Below, one piece after another: positions 9,108 through 18,363 of a stretch of 64,000 nucleotides of DNA. The notes under the pieces are model-generated. The model did not search any database and was not told where the DNA came from. It saw only the letters and a list, made by a program, of their open reading frames with translations. The stretch comes from an uncultured Erythrobacter sp. (lineage in GTDB: Bacteria > Pseudomonadota > Alphaproteobacteria > Sphingomonadales > Sphingomonadaceae), in contig CANKYK010000001.1 of assembly GCA_947488155.1 (NCBI GenBank), positions 1,382,439-1,446,438 on the forward strand, read 5' to 3'. Position 1 is the stretch's first letter. The number at the start of each line of letters is the position of its first letter. Both the position numbers and the translations under genes were made by a program.

Positions 9108-10049
9108 TCAGCCCTCTTCGCTGAGGCGTTTGATCAGAGCCTGTTCAAGTGCATCCAATTCGCCGTCCGCATCGACCATGCCTTGCAACCAGGCGTTCTC
9201 GTTTTCGGTCACGATATTGCCTTCAGCGGCGCGTTCTTCGAACTGAGAATTCGAGCTCTTTTTGCCAAACACTTTGCCAAAATTATTGGCGACGTCCGGC
9301 GCTGATTTCGCCATTCTGCCCATGAAGCGGCCAACATTCGCTCTGTTGTTGGCGATGAAGGCTTCCAACTCTTTGGCGCGCTCATGGCTGATCTGAGCAT
9401 GGGCGAGGTGAAAGCCCTTAAGGTAGTTCGCGATGCCATCGACGAACAGATCGGCCCATTCCGGCGCATTCGCATTGTCTTTGGTCGCGTCTTTCAGGCG
9501 GAACAGCATTTCCGCGTCAAACCGGGTGACGGCGGCTGTGCCGTGCCCGCCGCTGGCAAAGATCAGGCGGCGCAGGATCTTGCATTCCGCCGCGCTGATA
9601 TGTGTGTCTGACAATTCGCCGCCATCGCGGGTAGGGCCGGTGCCGGTCAGCACTTCGTTTTCAACCTGTTTCAGCGCGTAATGCTTGAGAGTGTCTGGCA
9701 CGTTTTGCGCACGCTCTATGATGCGAACGATCGCTTCGAGTTCGGCCATGCTGTCCACTTTGCCGTCGTGATCGATCTGAGCGATCAGCCATTTGGCTTC
9801 GTCTTCATCGCACATCAGGCGCGGATCGGTGCCATTAAGGACAAATTCGCCAATCGCCTCGACAAAGAAGTCTGTCCATTCCGGGCCAGAGTTCTCGAGC
9901 GCATTGTTGATCGCGAAAATCGCTTCTGCTTCTGCGCGGTGGATAATCCCATCGCCCCAGCCGAGTTGGCGCAAAGAGAGCAATTCTTCAGCGGAGATGT
10001 GCCCGTCTTCGCAGGCACGGCGGGCGAGATCGGCAAATTGGGTTGTCAT
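9108..10049 (-). CDS. Hypothetical protein with internal duplication and EF-hand-like loops
   Basis: A 313-residue soluble protein with no signal peptide and no family I can name. It carries an internal repeat: PEWTDFFVEAIGEFVL near residue 56 and PEWADLFVDGIANYLK near residue 201, each preceded by an AEAIF/AEMLF helix and followed by an acidic helix. Short acidic loops DHDGKVDS and DADGELDA resemble EF-hand calcium sites. It is convergent with sufA and stands alone. TerB-like helical proteins are a possible structural relative, but this is a guess. Confidence 0.7.
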   Translation of the reverse strand: MTTQFADLARRACEDGHISAEELLSLRQLGWGDGIIHRAEAEAIFAINNALENSGPEWTDFFVEAIGEFVLNGTDPRLMCDEDEAKWLIAQIDHDGKVDSMAELEAIVRIIERAQNVPDTLKHYALKQVENEVLTGTGPTRDGGELSDTHISAAECKILRRLIFASGGHGTAAVTRFDAEMLFRLKDATKDNANAPEWADLFVDGIANYLKGFHLAHAQISHERAKELEAFIANNRANVGRFMGRMAKSAPDVANNFGKVFGKKSSNSQFEERAAEGNIVTENENAWLQGMVDADGELDALEQALIKRLSEEG

Positions 10050-10145
10050 GGCGTGTCAAAGTCCCTTCGCAATTGCCCGCAGGTTTAGCGCAAAAGTGCT
10101 TAAAGCCGGGTTACCATTGCTTGCGAGGCCGCAGTTGAGTGCGCT

Positions 10146-10574
10146 TTAGCGGCGGGCCAAATCGCGCACGCAGCTTGCCTCATCCACGCTGGTGCCGCCC
10201 TGTGGATTGCGCGCCTCGACATAGGTCGCGGTCGGTGTTTGGCCCGGCTCCAGCGGATAGAGGAAGACATCGAGTACGCAGCCCTCGCCTGCGAATTGCA
10301 GCTTGCGCGCGTCCCCCTCGACCAAGTCAATGCGGGCATCGCCAAAGCTGGCGGTGAGCTGTTCTGCGCGCGCCCCAATTACGCCGCCCAGACCCCCGGC
10401 ATTTTGCACTGTCGGAGGTCTGAACCCGCCGCCCGCGGGTAGGTCTTCACCGCGCACTGTGGTGGTCAACGGGCCGGTGCGGGTCACGCCAGGGCTTTGA
10501 GTGGAGCCGCTGCCAGAGGTGCTGGCGCAGGCGCCAAGCAGCAATGTCGCCGCCAGGCCAATCTCTTTACGCAT
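10146..10574 (-). CDS. Hypothetical lipoprotein
   Basis: A 142-residue protein with a clear lipoprotein signal, MRKEIGLAATLLLGAC, the LGAC lipobox placing the lipidated Cys at residue 16. The mature part begins with a Ser/Gly/Thr-rich linker. It then holds a conserved-looking stretch around LTASFGDARIDLVEGDARKL and ends with two further cysteines (EGCVLDVFLYPLE and EASCVRDLARR), possibly a disulfide. Its start overlaps the end of the upstream EI24-family gene by eight bases, so they form an operon. No function is recognised. Confidence 0.72.
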   Translation of the reverse strand: MRKEIGLAATLLLGACASTSGSGSTQSPGVTRTGPLTTTVRGEDLPAGGGFRPPTVQNAGGLGGVIGARAEQLTASFGDARIDLVEGDARKLQFAGEGCVLDVFLYPLEPGQTPTATYVEARNPQGGTSVDEASCVRDLARR

Positions 10575-11295
10575 CGCCGCGGCCCCTTTGATTGCGGGTC
10601 AAGCGGCCGCTTGCATGGTGGGTCAAATGCGTGCCCGCAGCGGCGCCCAAGATCGGGGCAAGCAGATTTGCAAAAGGCACCAGCATCAATCCCGCAATCA
10701 CCCCGCCCAGCGCCAATCGCTGAAGCGCACTCACTGGGGTGCCGGTATCATCCGGCTGGCGATGCCGAAGCCACGCCATATCAGTGAGTTCGCGCCCCAA
10801 TAGCACTGCGTTGACGATTAGGAAAACTAAGGCGGGGCCAATGGCTGTGAACAACAGGATGATCGCGACGGGCAGAGCCAGCAGGTTGAAGCCTACGGCC
10901 CGGCCGATACCGCGCAGGCTGTTGCTGAGGTCTTCCCGAAACGACAGGTCGCGCGCTGTGCTTGCGGCGTCCGGATAGTGGCGCTGCTCCACTGCGCGCA
11001 CGATTTCATCGGCGAAGAACTGCAGCACGGCGAGGGCCACCACGCGAAACAGCAACCAACCCATCAGCAGCGTAATCACCACCGTCACCCCTGCCGTGAT
11101 TGTGCCGGTGTAATCCGCGTTGTTGTAGGGCGCGATCCAGCGCTCCACCATGGTCTCAATCACGAACCACATGCCCGTGCCCAGCACGGCGAAGATCGCT
11201 AAAGTGATCAGCAGCGATTTGGCTAGCACCTTCAGCACAGCCCGGTCGATCAGCTGTGCAAATGCCTTCGCCAATGCCGTGATGACCGCTTCCAT
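10567..11295 (-). CDS. EI24/CysZ-family membrane protein
   Basis: A 242-residue integral membrane protein resembling the EI24/CysZ family. It has hydrophobic segments near residues 20-45, 58-85, 125-160 and 190-215, and the family-like stretch FREDLSNSLRGIGRAVGFNL before a long hydrophobic pair. CysZ members import sulfate; most alphaproteobacterial EI24 proteins are of unknown function. The ATG at 11295 is preferred to an upstream start 12 codons earlier. It is followed by a lipoprotein gene that it overlaps. Confidence 0.78.
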   Translation of the reverse strand: MEAVITALAKAFAQLIDRAVLKVLAKSLLITLAIFAVLGTGMWFVIETMVERWIAPYNNADYTGTITAGVTVVITLLMGWLLFRVVALAVLQFFADEIVRAVEQRHYPDAASTARDLSFREDLSNSLRGIGRAVGFNLLALPVAIILLFTAIGPALVFLIVNAVLLGRELTDMAWLRHRQPDDTGTPVSALQRLALGGVIAGLMLVPFANLLAPILGAAAGTHLTHHASGRLTRNQRGRGDA

Positions 11296-11434
11296 AGTGT
11301 CACCGTTGCGAGAACCACGCGTGCAAGTCAAACTCGGCGCTCAGCAAGGGTCGTCCGGTAACACTTGGCCTGCGCCCTCAGGCGGGCTAGGCGCTGCGGC
11401 GCAATTCAGACTTTTAGCCAAACAGGACTTTGCT

Positions 11435-12439
11435 GTGTCAGAACCCGTAAACGAGCCGCGCTATGATGTTATCGCCATTGGGAACGCTTTGGTGGACGTG
11501 ATCGCCGCCTGCGAAGACGAACTGATTGAAGAGCTTGATCTTAATCGCGGCGGCATGATGCTGCTCGACGAACCGCGCGCAGAGGAGCTTTATAGGGCGA
11601 TGCCACCAGCGCGAGAGATGTCTGGTGGTTCGGCTGCGAATACGCTCGCAGGTCTCTCAACGCTCGGCATGCAATGTGCGTTTATTGGCCAGGTGGCGGA
11701 TGATCAGCTGGGTAAGGTGTTTCGCCATGATATGCGCGCGACAGGTATCGATTTTGATACCCCTGCGCGCAGCAGTGAGCCTGCAACCGGGCGCTGCCTT
11801 ATCTTCGTGACGCCAGACGGCGAACGCACGATGAATACCTTCCTTGGTGCGGGCCAATTTCTGCCTGCCGCCGCCCTTGACGAAGAGCTGATTACGAGCG
11901 GCGCGATCCTCTATCTTGAAGGTTATCTGTGGGATCCAGAGGAGCCGCGCCGCGCCATGCGCCGCGCCATCGAGGTTGCGCGCGCAGCGGGCCGCACGAT
12001 CGCCTTTACGGCAAGTGAGAGCTTTGTAATTGATCGCCATGGCGACGATTTCCGCGAGATGATTGATGCTGGCCTGATCGACATACTGTTCGTCAACGAA
12101 AGCGAGCTTGCAACGCTGACGGGTGAGGATGACTTTGAAGCAGGTGTGGCGGCGGTGGCTGGCAAGGTGCCTGTGCTGGTCGCCACCCGGGGTGAGCACG
12201 GTGCGATTGCTGTTGCGCACGGTGAGCGGGCCGAGGTTGCCGCTGAGCCGGTCGACAAGGTCGTTGATACCACTGGGGCAGGCGATCAATTCGCGGCGGG
12301 CTTCCTCTCTGGTTACGCGAAGGGAGAGCCGTTGACGCGCTGTCTGAAGCGCGGTGCGATCACGGCCGCTGAAGTGATCTCTCACTATGGCCCGCGTCTC
12401 GAAGCAGACATGAAGGCGATGATGGCAGAGAGGCTTTGA
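11435..12439 (+). CDS. PfkB-family carbohydrate/adenosine kinase
   Basis: A 334-residue PfkB (ribokinase-like) kinase. The N-terminal motif is GGSAANTLAGLSTLG and the C-terminal signature is DTTGAGDQFAAGFL, with the catalytic Asp in GAGD. Alphaproteobacterial proteins with this N-terminus (YDVIAIGNALVDVIA) are annotated as adenosine kinases, which convert adenosine to AMP. The open frame starts far upstream, but a GTG at 11435 with AGGA eight bases ahead gives the normal start. It stands alone and is divergent from the EI24 gene. Confidence 0.88.
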   Translation: MSEPVNEPRYDVIAIGNALVDVIAACEDELIEELDLNRGGMMLLDEPRAEELYRAMPPAREMSGGSAANTLAGLSTLGMQCAFIGQVADDQLGKVFRHDMRATGIDFDTPARSSEPATGRCLIFVTPDGERTMNTFLGAGQFLPAAALDEELITSGAILYLEGYLWDPEEPRRAMRRAIEVARAAGRTIAFTASESFVIDRHGDDFREMIDAGLIDILFVNESELATLTGEDDFEAGVAAVAGKVPVLVATRGEHGAIAVAHGERAEVAAEPVDKVVDTTGAGDQFAAGFLSGYAKGEPLTRCLKRGAITAAEVISHYGPRLEADMKAMMAERL

Positions 12440-12445
12440 TGTTGC

Positions 12446-12465
12446 GCAGGTCCATCCGGACCTGC
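12446..12465 (+). terminator. Perfect hairpin after the PfkB kinase gene
   Basis: GCAGGTCC and GGACCTGC form a perfect 8-bp stem around a four-base loop, beginning seven bases after the kinase stop codon, with a short T-containing tail (GGTTTCC). A second stem, GCGGCC/GGCCGC around TAAC, lies at 12481-12496. The first is a likely intrinsic terminator although the T tract is poor. Confidence 0.5.
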
Positions 12466-12647
12466 GGTTTCCTCGCTCATGCGGCCTAACGGCCGCGTCG
12501 CTGCGGGCTGGCAGTCGCCATTGCGAACCCTGACGGGTTCGAGCTGGTTCATGCTAGCACAATTGGTAAGCCTCACTCCATTCACCGCTGCTGAAGCACG
12601 CTTGGAACGGTTGGAACACAGTCTAGGGCCGAAAGTGCATTCGATTA

Positions 12648-12824
12648 ATGCAGGCGCGTATAATCGGATTTATCGATCAAGAGCTGCTGGGGTCTGACGA
12701 TGTGAAAGAGCGCACGCTTCCTAGCAAGCGCTCTCCAAGTAGGAAAATTGCAGATGTCAGGCGAACAAATGTGGAGAAAGCTAACGCCTCGACTCGCAAA
12801 TCCCACGTTTCTCTGGATTCATAG
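12648..12824 (+). CDS. Possible small ORF, 58 residues
   Basis: A 58-codon frame (MQARIIGFIDQELLG...) in the intergenic region between the kinase and purD. It is basic and polar in its second half, with no membrane segment and no family recognised. No good Shine-Dalgarno precedes it. It is listed because the region is otherwise without genes and a second small basic ORF follows 116 bases later. It could well be chance. Confidence 0.2.
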   Translation: MQARIIGFIDQELLGSDDVKERTLPSKRSPSRKIADVRRTNVEKANASTRKSHVSLDS

Positions 12825-12903
12825 ACTTCGGCGGCTGCCGCTTTCTTCTGATCTGATTCACTCGAGCGCCTGTGAGCAGGGGCGCAACAGTGCGCTTCAG
12901 AGC

Positions 12904-12921
12904 GTGAGACTTTGATCTCAC
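12904..12921. promoter_or_regulatory. Hairpin just ahead of the small basic ORF
   Basis: GTGAGA (12904-12909) pairs with TCTCAC (12916-12921) around a six-base loop. It ends ten bases before the GGAGG ribosome-binding site of the 35-residue ORF at 12941. It could be a 5' leader structure or the end of an upstream transcript. Confidence 0.35.
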
Positions 12922-12940
12922 ACGGAAGATGGAGGTCGTT

Positions 12941-13048
12941 ATGGCTTGTAGAAAGGTGAGCCGAAAGGTCCGCTCTACTAAAAAGCCTGGGCCGAAGACG
13001 GTACGGGTAAAACCGCATCGCCGTTCGAAGCCCAAGCCTTGTAAGTAA
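12941..13048 (+). CDS. Small, extremely basic protein (35 residues), protamine-like
   Basis: A 35-codon ORF with a textbook Shine-Dalgarno, GGAGG at 12931-12935, five bases before the ATG. The product begins MACRKVSRKVR and ends RRSKPKPCK. Nearly half the residues are Lys or Arg, Pro is frequent, there is no acidic residue, and one Cys lies near each end. Such composition suggests nucleic-acid binding, like protamines or the small basic proteins of some phages. No family is recognised. It was found by reading the gap directly, since it is shorter than usual gene-calling limits. Confidence 0.55.
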   Translation: MACRKVSRKVRSTKKPGPKTVRVKPHRRSKPKPCK

Positions 13049-13156
13049 GATGTGACAGTCTACTTGCGGCGGCAGTCGCCACCAAATCCTTAGAATCAGA
13101 ATCAGATTCTGACGTCAAGCCATATTGCGGGAATGGCTTGTAGGAAAACCGGTGCC

Positions 13157-14452
13157 TCAGCCCGCCTCCCGCTCAACCTCGCGCGCCACTTCCCTATGGC
13201 CAATATCCCTCCGGCAAAAACCGCTCTTGAAATCCAGCGCATCAACTGCGCCATAGGCGGTTTTCTGGGCCTCGGTGGCGCTCATGCCTTTGGCGGTCAC
13301 GTTGAGCACGCGCCCTCCATTCGCCACCAATTGCCCATCGACTATCGCCGTGCCAGCGTGGAACACCTTGGCCGCGCCGCCATCGCGCAGCGCCTCTGCC
13401 AGGCCCAGATCGATCCGCCCGCCCTTTTCCGGGGTGCCGGGATAGCCCTTGGCTGCCATCACCACGGTCATCGCCGTGGCGGGTGAGAAATTTGCCTCGC
13501 ACCCGGCCAGCTCACCCTTGGCGCAGGCCAGCATGATCTCGGCCAAATCGCTGATCAGCCGCGTCATCAGCACCTGGCATTCCGGATCGCCAAAGCGGCA
13601 ATTGTATTCGATCAGCTTTGGCCCCGCCTCGGTCAGCATCAGGCCGGCATAAAGCACTCCGGAATAGGGCATGCCTTCCGCCCGCATGGTCTCAACCGTC
13701 GGTGTGATGATCTCGTCCATCACGCGGGATTGAAGCTCTGACGTCAGCACGGGGGCCGGCGAATAAGCGCCCATACCGCCAGTGTTTGGTCCGGTATCAC
13801 CCTCGCCCACGCGCTTGTGATCTTGTGCGGTGCCAAATGGCAGGATCGCGGTGCCATCGGTGATTGCGAAGAAGCTTGCCTCCTCGCCGCGCATAAACTC
13901 CTCGATCACCACCTCTGCGCCCGCCGCACCAAAGCGTCCGCCGAACATATCCGCTAGCGCCGCCTCTGCCTCTTCACGGGTTTCGGCGATCACCACGCCC
14001 TTGCCCGCCGCCAGCCCATCGGCCTTCAGCACGTAAGGTGCGTCAAATTTGGCCAGCGCAGCTTTGGCTTCGTCGAGCGAGGTCGTGCGGACATAGCCAG
14101 CGGTGGGGATATTCGCGCGGTCGCACAGCTCCTTGGTAAAGCCCTTGCTGCCTTCCAGCTGAGCGGCGGCGGCAGAGGGGCCGAATACGGCGATGCCGCC
14201 TTCGCGCAGGCTATCGGCCAGGCCATCGACCAGCGGGGCCTCTGGTCCGATCACCACCAGATCAATCGCCTTTTCCGCGCAGAACGCCGCGACCGCCAGA
14301 TGGTCACTGGCATCCAAAGTGACCAGCTCCGCTTCCTCGCCAATTCCGGGATTGCCGGGGGCAGCGTATAGCTTTGTGCATGACGGGGATTGCGCCAGCT
14401 TCCACGCTAACGCATGTTCGCGCCCGCCCGACCCAAGTAAAAGGATATTCAT
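13157..14452 (-). CDS. purD: Phosphoribosylamine-glycine ligase PurD
   Basis: A 431-residue GAR synthetase, the second step of purine synthesis (phosphoribosylamine + glycine + ATP). Diagnostic elements are [19 protein letters not shown] at the N-terminus, [13 protein letters not shown], the ATP-grasp lid around [20 protein letters not shown] and the block [17 protein letters not shown]. The ATG at 14452 (minus) is chosen over a frame extending 22 codons further. Its start codon overlaps the start codon of the divergent xseA gene. Confidence 0.96.
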   Translation of the reverse strand: MNILLLGSGGREHALAWKLAQSPSCTKLYAAPGNPGIGEEAELVTLDASDHLAVAAFCAEKAIDLVVIGPEAPLVDGLADSLREGGIAVFGPSAAAAQLEGSKGFTKELCDRANIPTAGYVRTTSLDEAKAALAKFDAPYVLKADGLAAGKGVVIAETREEAEAALADMFGGRFGAAGAEVVIEEFMRGEEASFFAITDGTAILPFGTAQDHKRVGEGDTGPNTGGMGAYSPAPVLTSELQSRVMDEIITPTVETMRAEGMPYSGVLYAGLMLTEAGPKLIEYNCRFGDPECQVLMTRLISDLAEIMLACAKGELAGCEANFSPATAMTVVMAAKGYPGTPEKGGRIDLGLAEALRDGGAAKVFHAGTAIVDGQLVANGGRVLNVTAKGMSATEAQKTAYGAVDALDFKSGFCRRDIGHREVAREVEREAG

Positions 14453-15977
14453 GGCTTCCCCGCCGATTGATAGTGACAAACAGGCCAATCTCGTAGCGCG
14501 AGAGCGGGAGGGCGACAACGCTCAGCCGCTGTCGATCACCGAGATTTCTGGTCTGCTCAAGCGCACGGTCGAGGATCGCTTTGGCTATGTCCGGCTGCGC
14601 GGCGAAATGTCGGGCGTAAAGCGTGCCGCCTCGGGCCATATGTACTGTGCTCTGAAAGACGAAAAGGCCGTGATCGACGGGGTGATGTGGCGCGGCAACA
14701 CGTCGAAGCTGGCGTTTAACCCGGAAGACGGGCTGGATGTAATCGCCAGCGGCAAGTTGACGACCTATCCGGGCCGCTCAAAATATCAGATCGTGATCGA
14801 CAATCTGGAGCTGGCGGGCGAGGGCGCGCTGCTGGCTCTACTGGAAAAGACGCGTGCGAAACTGGCGGCAGAGGGCCTGTTTGCCAGCGAGCGCAAGCGG
14901 GCTTTGCCCTATTTGCCGCGCGTGATTGGCGTGGTGACGTCGCCCACGGGCTCTGTGATCCGCGATATTCTGCACCGCCTGGCGGATCGTTTCCCCAGCC
15001 ACGTGCTGGTCTGGCCGGTGCTGGTTCAGGGGCAGGGGTCTGCATCGCAAGTGGCAAATGCCATCCGGGGCTTTTCCGAAATGGGTCCCGGCGGACCGAC
15101 ACCGCGCCCGGACCTGCTGATTGTCGCGCGCGGTGGCGGCTCGATCGAAGACCTATGGGGCTTTAACGAGGAAGAGGTGGTGCGTGCGGTTGCGGACTCG
15201 ACGATCCCGGTGATTTCGGCGGTCGGGCACGAGACCGATACGACATTGGTGGATTATGCGGCGGATCGCCGCGCGCCCACGCCCACGGCAGCGGCGGAAA
15301 TGGCCGTGCCGGTGCGGGCGGACCTCGCCGCGACATTGTCTGACTTTGCCACTCGTCAACGCCGCGCGGTGCACCGCCCGGTGGAGCTAGGGCGCGAACG
15401 GCTGGAGGCGCGCGTTCAGCGCCTGCCTCTGCCGGAAAACCTGCTTCAGCCGCAGACCCAGCGGCTCGATGATTTGGCCGAACGTCTGCGGCGCGGCCTG
15501 ACGATGAGCGCGGGGCAGGGGCGCGAGGCGCTGGCCGGGGTCTCGGCGCGGCTATCGCCTGCGATATTGCGGCGCGGAGCGCAGGATGCGCGGCGGAGGC
15601 TCGATCAAGTGCGGCTGGTGCCGGCCTTGGTGGAGCAGCCATTGGTGCGAAAGCGCGAGACGCTGGATGCGCTGGCGCGGCTCGCAAGCCAGTTTCACCC
15701 GGAAAAACCGCTGGAGCGCGGCTATGCCATTGTGCGCGATGGCGCAGGCCGCGCGCTGACCGGTAAGGCGCAGGCGCAGCAGGAATCTGCGCTTAAGCTT
15801 CAATTCAAGGACGGCGAGCTAGAGGTGATAGCAGGCGGTGAAGCTGGCACCTCTGCGCAGTCTGCACCGCCACCTGAGCAGCCGCCTGCACCGTCCACGC
15901 CTGCGCCTAGGCCAGCGAAACGGCGCGCGAAACCGCCTAAACCCGGCAACGCGGCGCAAACGGATTTGTTTGATTAA
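14451..15977 (+). CDS. xseA: Exodeoxyribonuclease VII large subunit XseA
   Basis: A 508-residue large subunit of exonuclease VII, which degrades single-stranded DNA from both ends. The N-terminal OB-fold includes [18 protein letters not shown] and RLRGEMSG. The catalytic core includes [35 protein letters not shown] and [29 protein letters not shown], split over about residues 160-290. The C-terminus is a Pro/Ala/Lys-rich tail. The open frame extends far upstream inside purD; the ATG at 14451 gives the expected N-terminus and overlaps the purD start codon on the other strand. Confidence 0.95.
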   Translation: MASPPIDSDKQANLVAREREGDNAQPLSITEISGLLKRTVEDRFGYVRLRGEMSGVKRAASGHMYCALKDEKAVIDGVMWRGNTSKLAFNPEDGLDVIASGKLTTYPGRSKYQIVIDNLELAGEGALLALLEKTRAKLAAEGLFASERKRALPYLPRVIGVVTSPTGSVIRDILHRLADRFPSHVLVWPVLVQGQGSASQVANAIRGFSEMGPGGPTPRPDLLIVARGGGSIEDLWGFNEEEVVRAVADSTIPVISAVGHETDTTLVDYAADRRAPTPTAAAEMAVPVRADLAATLSDFATRQRRAVHRPVELGRERLEARVQRLPLPENLLQPQTQRLDDLAERLRRGLTMSAGQGREALAGVSARLSPAILRRGAQDARRRLDQVRLVPALVEQPLVRKRETLDALARLASQFHPEKPLERGYAIVRDGAGRALTGKAQAQQESALKLQFKDGELEVIAGGEAGTSAQSAPPPEQPPAPSTPAPRPAKRRAKPPKPGNAAQTDLFD

Positions 15978-16000
15978 CTCGCCATGCTAGAGAAAAAACC

Positions 16001-16204
16001 ATGTTGATGTCATCGGGCGATAAAGCCGCAAAACTCCATTATGGCCCCTCCACCTTTCGGGTTCTGAGACCGGGCCAGCACGTGCTGTGCGCGGTCAGCG
16101 GCGAGGTTATCCCGCTGGAAGAGCTGCGCTATTGGAGCGCGGATCGGCAAGAGGCCTATGCAACCTGCGAGATTTCAACCAAGCGTTTGCTGGGCGAGAT
16201 ATGA
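16001..16204 (+). CDS. DUF2093 domain protein
   Basis: A 67-residue protein of the DUF2093 family, found in alphaproteobacteria, with the typical stretch LHYGPSTFRVLRPGQHVLC, then GEVIPLEELRYWS and EAYATCE. Two cysteines at about 29 and 56 are the conserved positions of the family. It lies 23 bases after xseA and overlaps the following peptidase gene (ATGA), so the three are likely co-transcribed. Function is unknown. Confidence 0.85.
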   Translation: MLMSSGDKAAKLHYGPSTFRVLRPGQHVLCAVSGEVIPLEELRYWSADRQEAYATCEISTKRLLGEI

Positions 16205-17172
16205 TCGCGTTGCTGGGCAGTCTGCGCGGCGCTGGCCTTGCTGTGGTGCTTGGCCTGCTCGGCTGCGCCTCGGGAGAGGCGAGTACGCCGGAATCGGCTG
16301 CGGCTGACCCTGCTCAAACGCAGCCAGCCTACACCGCCACCATCGAAGACGCGCGGCCGCAGCCGAAACCGGCGACAGAGCGGATCGGCACTGCGCCTGC
16401 TTCGGTTCTGGCGAAGACCAAGCCGCAACTGAGTTTTTCGGGCGAGCTGACCCAAGGCGGGTATATTCGCGGGAGTGTGCCGCGCGGGACGGTGTCGGCG
16501 AGTTTGGGTGACCAAACGCTCAGCATTGGCGCAGGCAGCAATTTCTTTGCTGCCTTCGACCGGGATAGCCCCGGCAATCTGACTTTGTCCGCGACTTTGG
16601 AGAACGGTGAGACTGTTACCGAAGAGCTGGCGATCTCTCCGCGCGAATGGAACATCCAACGCGTCAATGTGGCGCGCGGCACGGGCCGATCGAGCGAGGC
16701 ATGGTGGAAAAAGCGTGAGCCGGAATGGCTGGCGATCAAGGCGGCGCGGGAGAAGGTAACCGGCGCTGAAGGGTGGAAGCAGGAGTTTATCTGGCCTGTG
16801 AAGGGGCGGATTTCGGGCCTGTTCGGGCGTCAGCGGATCTATCGCGGCGAGCCGGGCAGCTATCATTCTGGGATCGATATCGCGCCCGGTAATGGTGTGC
16901 CGTTCGTCTCCCCCGCCGATGGCGTTGTGGTTCTGGCGCGCACTGGCTTTAGCCTCGAGGGCGGCCTGATCATCATAGACCACGGCGCAGGGCTCAACAG
17001 CGCGTTTCTGCATGCTTCAAAAATCGCCGTGCGGGAGGGGCAGGCGGTCAAGCAAGGCGAATATATCGGCAATGTTGGCGCCACCGGGCGTGCGACGGGA
17101 CCGCATTTGCACTGGGGCCTGAAATGGCATGACACCCGCCTGGACCCGCTGCTGTTTACCGGCCCGCAATAG
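16201..17172 (+). CDS. M23-family peptidase lipoprotein
   Basis: A 323-residue lipoprotein with LLGC lipobox (Cys about residue 22) and a C-terminal M23 (LytM) metallopeptidase domain. Zinc ligands are visible as HSGIDIA (H222, D226) and the HLHWG motif (H302, H304). Such enzymes cut or regulate peptidoglycan cross-links in the envelope. The middle contains a beta-rich region resembling proteins that carry a domain before LytM. The ATG at 16201 overlaps the DUF2093 stop and is preferred to a longer frame starting at 16087. Confidence 0.92.
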   Translation: MIALLGSLRGAGLAVVLGLLGCASGEASTPESAAADPAQTQPAYTATIEDARPQPKPATERIGTAPASVLAKTKPQLSFSGELTQGGYIRGSVPRGTVSASLGDQTLSIGAGSNFFAAFDRDSPGNLTLSATLENGETVTEELAISPREWNIQRVNVARGTGRSSEAWWKKREPEWLAIKAAREKVTGAEGWKQEFIWPVKGRISGLFGRQRIYRGEPGSYHSGIDIAPGNGVPFVSPADGVVVLARTGFSLEGGLIIIDHGAGLNSAFLHASKIAVREGQAVKQGEYIGNVGATGRATGPHLHWGLKWHDTRLDPLLFTGPQ

Positions 17173-17204
17173 AGCGGCTTAAACGGCAAGGACATCCAGC
17201 CACA

Positions 17205-18278
17205 ATGGGGCGCAAAATCCTGATTCTAGCGGTCGTGCTTGGCCTTGCGCCGGGCACATGGCTGCGTACCGACCTGTCGACCTCGTTCTACACACCGATT
17301 GAGGTGATCGACATTGATCAGCGCTCCGGTGTGACCGGGCCGCTAAGGATCACCGGTGCGTGGCAGCTTGATTCCCAAAACGCGCATTTCGGCGGCTATT
17401 CCGCGCTCATTCTGCTCGGCAATGGCGATCTCTATGCGGGCAGTGACCGCGGCCGCGTCATGCATTTGCGGATGGTCGGTGGCGTGCCAGTGTCTGATGG
17501 CACCGTGCTCGATTTCCCACCTGGTTATGGCGCGGTGAGGCGCGGCATTGCCGACCTTGAGGCTTTCACCCGCGATCCCGAGACCGGCACGATCTGGGCC
17601 GCCTATGAGCATGGCAATGTGATCGAGCGGATCGCGGCCGATGGCGTAATCAAGCGCACCAAACCGCCGCAAATGGCCAATTGGTCACGCAACAGCGGGC
17701 CTGAGACCATTGTCCGCCTGGGTGATGGCCGCTTTCTTGTATTGGGCGAAGCTCCGGAGGGCGACGGCCGGACCAATCGCCCCGGTCTGCTGTTTTCAGG
17801 CGATCCGGTGGAGGGCGCAGAGGCGATAGAGTTCCGCTTCTTCACCACCCCTGGCTATTCGCCGGTCGATGCTGCTCTGCTGCCGGATGGCGATGTGATC
17901 ATTCTGGAGCGCCGGGTAGAATATGCATTCCCAGCCAGATTCTACGCCCGCCTTGTGCGCGCTGACCCCGATGACATTGCCGAGGGCGAAGTGTGGGGCG
18001 GCGGCGTGCTGGCGACACTTGGCAACGCCTATTGGGGTGAGAATTTTGAGGGGATAGAGTTCGTACCGGACCCGGCTCCTGCGCAGGGCGACGGTTCTGT
18101 AGAGGACACAGAGGATGAAGACGCCCCGCTGGCAGGTTCGCTCTATCTCATCGCCGATGACAATGTCTCCGCGTTTCAGCGCACCTTGCTGCTGAGGTTG
18201 GCCTGGCCCCCTGACGAACCGCAAGGCGGCGCGGGCCGCCCGCAGTCTGGCGAAAGCGGATCTGCCGCAGACAAATGA
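17205..18278 (+). CDS. Phytase-like/esterase-like beta-propeller protein (PF13449-type)
   Basis: A 357-residue exported protein of the phytase-like (esterase-like activity of phytase) group. The N-terminus MGRKILILAVVLGLAPGTWL is a signal peptide or anchor. Blade-like motifs include FGGYSALILLGNGDLYAGSDRG, PETGTIWAAYEHGN and VDAALLPDGDVIILERR. Catalysis has not been shown for most members. The C-terminus is an acidic then Gly/Ser-rich tail. It is the last gene before convergent rpmB. Confidence 0.82.
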   Translation: MGRKILILAVVLGLAPGTWLRTDLSTSFYTPIEVIDIDQRSGVTGPLRITGAWQLDSQNAHFGGYSALILLGNGDLYAGSDRGRVMHLRMVGGVPVSDGTVLDFPPGYGAVRRGIADLEAFTRDPETGTIWAAYEHGNVIERIAADGVIKRTKPPQMANWSRNSGPETIVRLGDGRFLVLGEAPEGDGRTNRPGLLFSGDPVEGAEAIEFRFFTTPGYSPVDAALLPDGDVIILERRVEYAFPARFYARLVRADPDDIAEGEVWGGGVLATLGNAYWGENFEGIEFVPDPAPAQGDGSVEDTEDEDAPLAGSLYLIADDNVSAFQRTLLLRLAWPPDEPQGGAGRPQSGESGSAADK

Positions 18279-18335
18279 AAAGGCGCGCAAGGCCTTCGCC
18301 CGCACGCCCTTTCTAAAATCCGTCAGGAAGACGCA

Positions 18336-18350
18336 GCCGGTAAATCCGGC
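18336..18350. terminator. Short hairpin between convergent genes
   Basis: GCCGG-TAAAT-CCGGC forms a five-bp GC stem between the ends of the phytase-like gene (+) and rpmB (-). It is placed where a bidirectional terminator would be expected, but neither side has a clear T tract. Confidence 0.3.
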
Positions 18351-18363
18351 CCGCTCGCCAGCC

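Noticed and set aside
12479..12697. 72-residue plus-strand ORF after the PfkB kinase
   Set aside because: It runs through two hairpins and lacks a ribosome-binding site; coding is unlikely.
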